From positions 1 through 25,464 of the IMG/VR virus record IMGVR_UViG_3300026097_000092: a DNA stretch of 25,464 bases, one strand, 5' to 3'. The notes under the pieces were generated by a model. That model was not told the origin of the DNA, did not search any database, and was given only the letters and a program-made list of their open reading frames with translations. Below, piece by piece: positions 20,458-25,464 of this stretch. The position numbers and the translations under genes are program-made. Numbering within the stretch: position 1 is the stretch's first letter; each line of letters begins with the position of its first letter. Source of the DNA: a virus.

Positions 20458-20960
20458 TGTTAAGATTTAAAGACATGTATACTATTGAGTATCGTCCAGG
20501 CGAAGACGAGCTCATCAATTATAGAGCCTACCGCCGCAAACGCACTATTGGTGTCGGCGAAGGTGGACCGGTTGGAGAATCAACTGAATGGGTCTGCGGT
20601 CGGTGTAACTGCGATCCGTGCACATGTGAAAGCGTGGATGAAGCTCTATCAGTTGCCACACGCTTGAAAAAGGCGCGTGACCTTCGCCGTAATAAAGCAA
20701 AGATCGCACTCGGTCGCGCACGAGCAGCACGTCGCTTTGCATCACAAGATGTACTGAAGAAGAGAGCACGTAAGGCAGCTTACAAGACCTTCTACAACAA
20801 AATCACCAAAGATATACCCAAAGACAAACTTAGCCCACAACGTAAGGCTGAGATTGAGAAACGTTTGAAGTCACCCGCTTTTCAAGGGCGTATAGATAAG
20901 ATGGCCAGGAAGATGGTCAAAGATGTACGTAAAAAAGAAATGGAAAGAAAGCGCGGGTAA
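20457..20960 (+). CDS. Basic late protein with Cys cluster, unknown function
   Basis: A 167-residue protein. An N-terminal part ends in a small Cys cluster CGRCNCDPCTC (67-77), which may bind zinc. The remaining 90 residues are extremely basic and helical (KKARDLRRNKAKIALGRARAARRF, then KRARKAAYKTFYNKITKDIPKDKLSPQRKAEIEKRL). The charge suits DNA binding inside the head. It begins MLRFKDMY, a degenerate form of the neighbours' N-terminal tag. TAATG joins it to both neighbours. Confidence 0.72.
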   Translation: MLRFKDMYTIEYRPGEDELINYRAYRRKRTIGVGEGGPVGESTEWVCGRCNCDPCTCESVDEALSVATRLKKARDLRRNKAKIALGRARAARRFASQDVLKKRARKAAYKTFYNKITKDIPKDKLSPQRKAEIEKRLKSPAFQGRIDKMARKMVKDVRKKEMERKRG

Positions 20961-22525
20961 TGATAGGCTCATTTAAGCAGTACTTAGTTGAAGAAGAAAA
21001 GACGGTATTCTTTTCCTTTGGGAGAATGAATCCACCGACTATTGGTCATGAGAAGCTGCTGGATAAGTTAGCCTCTACAGCCGGGCGCAATCCATACCGG
21101 ATGTATCTCTCACAGTCGCAAGATTCTAAAAAGAATCCCTTAGAATACAAAGACAAGATTAAAGCAGCTCGTAAGATGTTCCCGCGGCATGCTCGGAACA
21201 TTATGATGACGAAAGACGTCAAGACTGTTTTCGATATTGCCGTTAAGTTGTACAGTGAGGGTTTCCGTAAGGTAGTCATGGTTGTAGGTTCCGATCGGGT
21301 GCGAGAGTTTGATGTACTACTGGGCAAGTACAATGGCGAGAAAGCACGCCACGGATTCTACAACTTTGCTGATATTAAAGTAGTTTCCGCAGGCGACCGT
21401 GATCCGGATGCAGATGGCGCTACTGGTATGAGCGCATCTAAAATGCGTGCAGCTGCTTCTGACAATGACTTTACTACATTTGCACAAGGTCTACCCAAAG
21501 CATTTTCAAACGCAGACTCGAAGGCGCTCTTCAATGCTGTGCGCAAGGGCATGGGACTAAAAGAAGCTCGTGACTTCCGTAACCACGTACAGCTGGATCC
21601 TATCTCAGAAGTACGTGAGTCTTACATAGACGGTAAGCTCTACGAGGTCGGTGATGATGTGGTTATCAAAGAAAACGGCGAGATCGGTAAGGTCAAAGAG
21701 CTTGGCCCCAACTACGTTATCATTGAGTCCAAATCCAATCGTTACCGCAAGTGGCTGGATGCAGTAGAGAAGGTTGAGCAGAAGTACCCAGAGTACACTG
21801 TTGCACCATTCTCCGCCACACTCAACGAAGACAACACGAAAAGCATGTATGCGGATAAGCCTGACTGGGGCACGGATGCATCCACTCGTAAGGCCAAGAA
21901 GAAAACCCCAGGTGAGACCACCGAGGAAGGCACGGATAATCCCAATATCTGGGACAACATCCGCAAACGCCGGGCAGCAGGATTACCTCCGCGTAAGCCT
22001 GGTGAAAAAGGCTATCCCAAGACACTTGACCTACCGGAGAACGACGGACCTTGCTGGCCTGGGTATCGTCAGGTTGGTACCAAGATGAAGAACGGCAAAC
22101 AGGTACCCAACTGTGTACCAGAGTCTACTGTGAACGAAAAGATCCAGGTAGCACAAGATCCCGACATCGATGATCGCAAGGGTTCACAGCCTGCCACCTT
22201 CCAGAAAGGCATTAAGTCCAAGTCCACGAAGGCTGCACGTGACGCACACTTCAAGAAAATGAGCAAGCGTGACGACCACGGTAATCCAGACCTATATAAA
22301 GATGCACCAGGTGATAAGGCAGCCCGTGCAAAGGGAACTAAACCGTCACAGTACACAAAACGCTTCAAAGCTATGTACGGTGAACAAGTGGATCCAGTCG
22401 ACACCGCCAAACAGCGTATAGACAGAGAAAAGAAAGCCGATGCCCGCCGTCACGATCGTATGATGGACAGAGCACGCACCAGAGCAACAACCTTAAAAAA
22501 TAAAGAGACAAAGCCCAATGGATAA
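20960..22525 (+). CDS. Cytidylyltransferase-like protein with C-terminal extensions
   Basis: A 521-residue multidomain protein. After the tag MIGSFKQYLVEEEK comes an HxGH-type nucleotidyltransferase domain (about 14-180): FFSFGRMNPPTIGHEKLLDKL (TIGH at 27-30), VVMVVGSDR, and MSASKMRAA (157-165, the S-x-S-K-M-R motif). Next is a small SH3/KOW-like segment (about 228-265, VGDDVVIKENGEIGKVKELGPNYVIIE). A low-complexity stretch, a CWPGYRQVGTKMKNGKQVP-NC segment (365-384) and a basic tail finish it. The enzyme part could adenylate NMN or activate a sugar/lipid phosphate. It overlaps the next gene by 8 bases. Confidence 0.75.
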   Translation: MIGSFKQYLVEEEKTVFFSFGRMNPPTIGHEKLLDKLASTAGRNPYRMYLSQSQDSKKNPLEYKDKIKAARKMFPRHARNIMMTKDVKTVFDIAVKLYSEGFRKVVMVVGSDRVREFDVLLGKYNGEKARHGFYNFADIKVVSAGDRDPDADGATGMSASKMRAAASDNDFTTFAQGLPKAFSNADSKALFNAVRKGMGLKEARDFRNHVQLDPISEVRESYIDGKLYEVGDDVVIKENGEIGKVKELGPNYVIIESKSNRYRKWLDAVEKVEQKYPEYTVAPFSATLNEDNTKSMYADKPDWGTDASTRKAKKKTPGETTEEGTDNPNIWDNIRKRRAAGLPPRKPGEKGYPKTLDLPENDGPCWPGYRQVGTKMKNGKQVPNCVPESTVNEKIQVAQDPDIDDRKGSQPATFQKGIKSKSTKAARDAHFKKMSKRDDHGNPDLYKDAPGDKAARAKGTKPSQYTKRFKAMYGEQVDPVDTAKQRIDREKKADARRHDRMMDRARTRATTLKNKETKPNG

Positions 22526-23606
22526 TTTTAAAAGTTACCTAGCAGAAAGCGCCGATGCGGCACTAAAGAAGAAAGCTGATAAGTCGGGCTTTTCACTCAG
22601 TATCCTCAAGCAAGTTTATAAGCGTGGCGTTGCAGCTTGGAAGGTTGGTCATAAGCCAGGCACTACTCCACAGCAATGGGGCATGGCACGGGTCAATTCA
22701 TTTATTACCGGTGGTCGTACAAGAGTAAAAGGCGATCCCGATCTCTGGGCCAAACAGAAGGGTAAGATCCGTAAACCCAAAAAGGTTGAAGAAGAAGCAG
22801 AACAGATTGACGAGATCTCGACCGATATGAAGAACCGCTACATGAACAGAGCCTCACAAGCTGCGGTATCTGCTACTATGGCTGGTAAGTATACTAAAGG
22901 CAAAGAGAAAGAAAAGTTCGATCGCATTGCTAAAAACAGAAAAGCTGGTATTAAAAAAATCGTAGGTGAAGAAGACGTAAGCGAAAGAACCCTTACCCCC
23001 GCAGAGAAAAAGAAGCGTGAAGAGATTGCCAAGGCAATGGAGCGTGACAATCCAGGTATGGATATGGGTAAGAAAATGGCGATTGCTACTGCAACAGCAA
23101 AGAAGGTTGCTGAAGAAAAAGATCCTAACGAGTATGATCGTGAAGGCGAGATGATGAAGGGTCAGCTTCGTCAGATCTGTTCTGCTAACGAAAAGCTTAT
23201 GAAGATGGTGGGCGACAACGACAATCTTCCAGAGTGGGTACAGAACAAAGTCACAAAGGCCACAGACTACATCCGTTCAGTGAGAGACTATCTTGAATCA
23301 GAGAACGGCAAAGACGACATGAGTGAAGCTAAAGTAGATGAGATCTCGCTTGACATGCTCACAAAGAAAGTCTCTAACACCAATATGGGTAATGTGCGCA
23401 AGGCGATGAAGACTGACAAAGTCAAAACTGACTTAGCTATGATGAAGAAGAAGCTGGACAACCACAAAGGCATGAAGCCCATCAAAGCACAGACAGAAGA
23501 TGTTCAGTCAGCCGATAAGAAACCAGAAAAATACGTAAAGCCTGACGGTAAAGTAGGTATTCGTATGGTTCGAACAGATAAACAGGTGGTTAAAAAAGAT
23601 GCTTAA
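22518..23606 (+). CDS. DUF5824-like late protein
   Basis: A 362-residue protein starting with the tag MDNFKSYLAESA. Residues about 22-75 (SGFSLSILKQVYKRGVAAWKVGHKPGTTPQQWGMARVNSFITGG) match the DUF5824 pattern as I know it from many marine phages. The rest is highly charged, Lys/Glu-rich and helical with repeated basic patches (MKNRYMNRASQAAV, AEKKKREEIAKAMERDNPGMDMGKKMAIATATAKKV). The strong charge suggests a nucleic-acid or head-internal role. Overlaps the genes on both sides by 8 bases. Confidence 0.75.
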   Translation: MDNFKSYLAESADAALKKKADKSGFSLSILKQVYKRGVAAWKVGHKPGTTPQQWGMARVNSFITGGRTRVKGDPDLWAKQKGKIRKPKKVEEEAEQIDEISTDMKNRYMNRASQAAVSATMAGKYTKGKEKEKFDRIAKNRKAGIKKIVGEEDVSERTLTPAEKKKREEIAKAMERDNPGMDMGKKMAIATATAKKVAEEKDPNEYDREGEMMKGQLRQICSANEKLMKMVGDNDNLPEWVQNKVTKATDYIRSVRDYLESENGKDDMSEAKVDEISLDMLTKKVSNTNMGNVRKAMKTDKVKTDLAMMKKKLDNHKGMKPIKAQTEDVQSADKKPEKYVKPDGKVGIRMVRTDKQVVKKDA

Positions 23607-23907
23607 GTTCAAGGCATTCTGTGAAGAAAAAGATCCGCGCATCAAAGCAGCTGGGGTAAAAGGCTATAACAAGCCCAAGCGTACCCCTGGCCACCCTACT
23701 AAGTCACACATTGTTGTTGCCAAAGATGGCGATAAGGTCAAGACTATCAGATTCGGTCAAGCAGGTGTAACCACCGCTGGCGCACCGAAGAAGGGCGAGA
23801 GCGATCGCCAGAAAGCACGTCGCAAGTCGTTCAAAGCACGTCACGCTAAGAACATTGCAAAAGGTAAAATGTCTGCTGCTTATTGGGCAGACAAAGTAAA
23901 GTGGTAG
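23599..23907 (+). CDS. DUF6321-like small basic protein
   Basis: A 102-residue basic protein. RIKAAGVKGYNKPKRTPGHPTKSHIVVAKDGDKVKTIRFGQAGVTTAG is followed by KARRKSFKARHAKNIAKGKMSAAYWADKVKW, a pattern I associate with DUF6321. It starts MLKFKAFCEEKD, a loose version of the shared N-terminal tag. It overlaps the preceding gene by 8 bases. Probably a packaged or DNA-binding late protein; no function known. Confidence 0.75.
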   Translation: MLKFKAFCEEKDPRIKAAGVKGYNKPKRTPGHPTKSHIVVAKDGDKVKTIRFGQAGVTTAGAPKKGESDRQKARRKSFKARHAKNIAKGKMSAAYWADKVKW

Positions 23908-23912
23908 GACAC

Positions 23913-24185
23913 ATGGCAGAAGATCCAAGATTAGACCGTATTGAGGCCAAGATCGACAAGCTCTCTGATGCAATGGTCACACTCGCTCGTGCAGAAGAGA
24001 AGCTCATTAGCATGGAACAGAAGTACAGCGCTTCATACGATCGCATGAACAAGTTCTCCACTAAGCTTGATGAACTTGAGCGCATCGTAACGCAGAACGC
24101 AGCAACGGTAAATACAATCAATAAGCTATTTTGGGTAGCTATAATCGCAATGGCTGGCGCCATCGCCACCAACATACTAATGTAA
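23913..24185 (+). CDS. Coiled-coil protein with C-terminal membrane helix
   Basis: A 90-residue protein from the ATG at 23913, with TAGGA overlapping the previous stop. Residues about 5-60 form a coiled coil (DRIEAKIDKLSDAMVTLARAEEKLISMEQK...ELERIVTQNAATV), and the last 20 (LFWVAIIAMAGAIATNILM) a membrane helix. The shape (tail-anchored coiled coil) occurs in many tailed phages; the role is not clear. Confidence 0.75.
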   Translation: MAEDPRLDRIEAKIDKLSDAMVTLARAEEKLISMEQKYSASYDRMNKFSTKLDELERIVTQNAATVNTINKLFWVAIIAMAGAIATNILM

Positions 24186-24195
24186 GGAAAGTAAA

Positions 24196-25020
24196 ATGAA
24201 AATCGAAGACATTAAAAAGATGGCGCAGGCTTGGAACTCGGTTCAAGAAGCGTCCCACGGTAAGAAAGAAGCAACCAATGAAGCTAAGCGCAAAGGCGCA
24301 CCTAAGATGACTGGTGATTCTATTGCTATTCAACGTGCAAAAGATGCAGAGCTCAATAAAGCTTTGGGTCGTACTAAGACTGGGCGCAAAAAGCCAGCAC
24401 GTACAATGACTTCTACACAACGTTCGTTGGCTTCACTGCGTAACGAAGCTATGGATGCTGTTGATAAGGGTGAGCTAAAGGGTAAGCACAAAGACCGCAA
24501 AGACAAAGACATCAACAACGACGGCAAGGTAGATTCAACAGACAAGTACCTGCACAAGCGTCGTAAAGCAGTTTCTAAAGCCATCGGCAAAGACACTGAG
24601 ACCGAAGTACAAACCCAAGAGGGTAAACTGCCACCTGCTCTTCAAGCTTACATGGATAAGAAAAAAGGCAAGAAGTCTGACGATAAACGTATGGGCACAA
24701 TTACAGTAACCAGCGATGAAGACCGCAAAAAACGTGCGGCAGCATTTCGTGCGAAACAGGCAGGAAAAGCAAAGACAGAAAAAGTAGAAGAAGCAGCAAC
24801 TGCTACTCACAAGCCTAACAATGGTTCACCAGCTGGTGAAGGTCTTTCGCCTTCTGCAAAGAAAGAACTGGCACGCACTACTCCTATGCCGGACGCAGTA
24901 AATGAACCAGTAGTAGATAAGAAGACGTTCGATGCTATTCGTGCATCTGGTAAGAAAGCGCCTATGCGTCACAATGATAATGCCCAAGGCGATAAAACCC
25001 CACCAAAAACAGGGAAATAA
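24196..25020 (+). CDS. Charged late protein with a dockerin/EF-hand-like calcium loop
   Basis: A 274-residue Lys/Glu-rich, mostly disordered or helical protein. Residues 105-116 read DINNDGKVDSTD, a calcium loop of the EF-hand/dockerin kind (D105, N107, D109, G110, D113, D116), in the context DRKDKDINNDGKVDSTDKYLHKRRKA. AAGGAAAG upstream. Similar loops occur in late proteins of marine T4-like phages. It could be a prohead-core or other internal protein; not assigned. Confidence 0.7.
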   Translation: MKIEDIKKMAQAWNSVQEASHGKKEATNEAKRKGAPKMTGDSIAIQRAKDAELNKALGRTKTGRKKPARTMTSTQRSLASLRNEAMDAVDKGELKGKHKDRKDKDINNDGKVDSTDKYLHKRRKAVSKAIGKDTETEVQTQEGKLPPALQAYMDKKKGKKSDDKRMGTITVTSDEDRKKRAAAFRAKQAGKAKTEKVEEAATATHKPNNGSPAGEGLSPSAKKELARTTPMPDAVNEPVVDKKTFDAIRASGKKAPMRHNDNAQGDKTPPKTGK

Positions 25021-25023
25021 TTA

Positions 25024-25362
25024 ATGGCTATTCAAGCTCCTGCATTTCAAAAAGACGCTGTCCCTTCGCTGAAGGGATGGCACCATCCTAAAACCAACGA
25101 GCTGCTTAAATCCACTCGTCACACTCAAGCTCAGCTGGATGAGTTCTTTGGCGTAGTGGTAGAAGAGCCAGCTCCTGTGGTGGCTCCTGTACCTACACCA
25201 GTTGTTGAACCTGTCACAGAAGACGCTGATGTACCTGAGGACCTTGCTGCTATGTCCAAGATTGAGCTCGAAGAGCTTGGTCGTGAACATGGTGTAGAAC
25301 TTGACCGACGTCTGTCCAAGCAAAAACTATTAGATCAAGTGGCGTCATTAGTAAAAAGATAA
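25024..25362 (+). CDS. Small late protein with HeH/SAP-like helical end
   Basis: A 112-residue protein with three parts: an N-terminal SLKGWHHPKTNELLKSTRHTQAQLDEFFG segment that I recall from other marine phages, a Pro/Val/Glu-rich linker (PAPVVAPVPTPVVEPV), and a C-terminal helix-extended-helix (LAAMSKIELEELGREHGVELDRRLSKQKLLDQV). The last part resembles HeH/Rho-N domains that bind DNA or RNA. Three bases separate it from the previous stop. Confidence 0.72.
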   Translation: MAIQAPAFQKDAVPSLKGWHHPKTNELLKSTRHTQAQLDEFFGVVVEEPAPVVAPVPTPVVEPVTEDADVPEDLAAMSKIELEELGREHGVELDRRLSKQKLLDQVASLVKR

Positions 25363-25366
25363 TTAC

Positions 25367-25464
25367 ATGAATCATGATGATTTACTGGAAGAAGATCTGG
25401 TAAAGTTTGCAGCGAAACATTATTACTCTCCCAAGGGTAAGATCGATCCTGAAGAATTTTATAA
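25367..25464 (+). CDS. Start of a conserved T4-like phage protein (cut off by the window)
   Basis: The open frame from the ATG at 25367 reads MNHDDLLEEDLVKFAAKHYYSPKGKIDPEEFYK and is still open at the edge. The KHYY-P-G-D-EEF pattern recalls a small protein conserved in marine T4-like phages. Ribosome site weak. Too little is visible to say more. Confidence 0.65.
   Translation, partial: MNHDDLLEEDLVKFAAKHYYSPKGKIDPEEFY

Noticed and set aside
1-25464. CRISPR arrays, insertion sequences, tRNA genes
   Set aside because: No regularly spaced repeats, transposase genes with terminal repeats, or cloverleaf tRNAs with anticodon arms were seen, apart from the tRNA-like part of the tmRNA.

Overview
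The window is a densely packed, one-directional stretch of a tailed-phage genome. All supported genes are on the + strand, many overlap by 1-8 bases (TAATG, ATGA), and there are almost no gaps. A T4 gp41-type DnaB helicase, ThyX, a T4 gp1-like dNMP kinase, T4-type late promoters (TATAAATA) and a run of proteins typical of marine T4-like myoviruses point to a T4-superfamily virus. The host is probably a marine alphaproteobacterium: the phage carries a circularly permuted (two-piece) tmRNA whose tag, ANNNFAPKGYALAA, resembles alphaproteobacterial tags. No photosynthesis genes are present, which argues against a cyanophage. The virus and host assignments are inferences from content; no search was run.

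Layout. 1-3373: replication, nucleotide and lysis genes (helicase, thyX, SleB-type cell-wall hydrolase, dNMP kinase and small unknowns). 3406-3766: promoter and permuted tmRNA. 3776-7723: a small outer-membrane-barrel-like protein, a terminator combined with a late promoter, five consecutive genes whose products begin with signal peptides, then two membrane proteins (EF-hand plus two TM; one TM plus coiled coil). 7788-12716: an accessory island with a NodU/CmcH-type carbamoyltransferase, two paralogous SGNH-hydrolase-like proteins, an acyl desaturase, an unrecognised protein and an Asp/Asn beta-hydroxylase-like oxygenase; part of it is visibly AT-richer. 12735-17136: a UDG-fold protein, a short UDP-glucose-dehydrogenase-like protein, a DUF932 protein, small genes, and pstS (host-derived phosphate-binding protein) with a structured leader. 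17162-25464: a terminator, a late promoter, and a late module with a probable virion protein, a ligase-type nucleotidyltransferase (DUF6267-like), a cytidylyltransferase-like protein, DUF5824-like and DUF6321-like proteins and other unknowns. The last gene runs off the window.

Regulation visible in the sequence: seven sites share a (G)n-TTTAC -35 element about 16-17 bases before a TATA-like -10. They sit before the lysin, the tmRNA, the carbamoyltransferase island, the UDG/UGD pair, DUF932 and two small genes. In two of them the TTTAC lies in the loop of a strong hairpin, and one of those hairpins is a perfect terminator. Late promoters of TATAAATA type occur twice, each next to an intrinsic terminator.

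Most notable: the permuted phage tmRNA; the hairpin-embedded promoter family; the exported-protein cassette with an out-of-frame TM/signal-peptide overlap; the desaturase/SGNH/carbamoyltransferase island; and an N-terminal F-x-x-[YF]-[LI]-x-E tag on late proteins that resembles the T4 prohead-targeting and gp21-cleavage signal.
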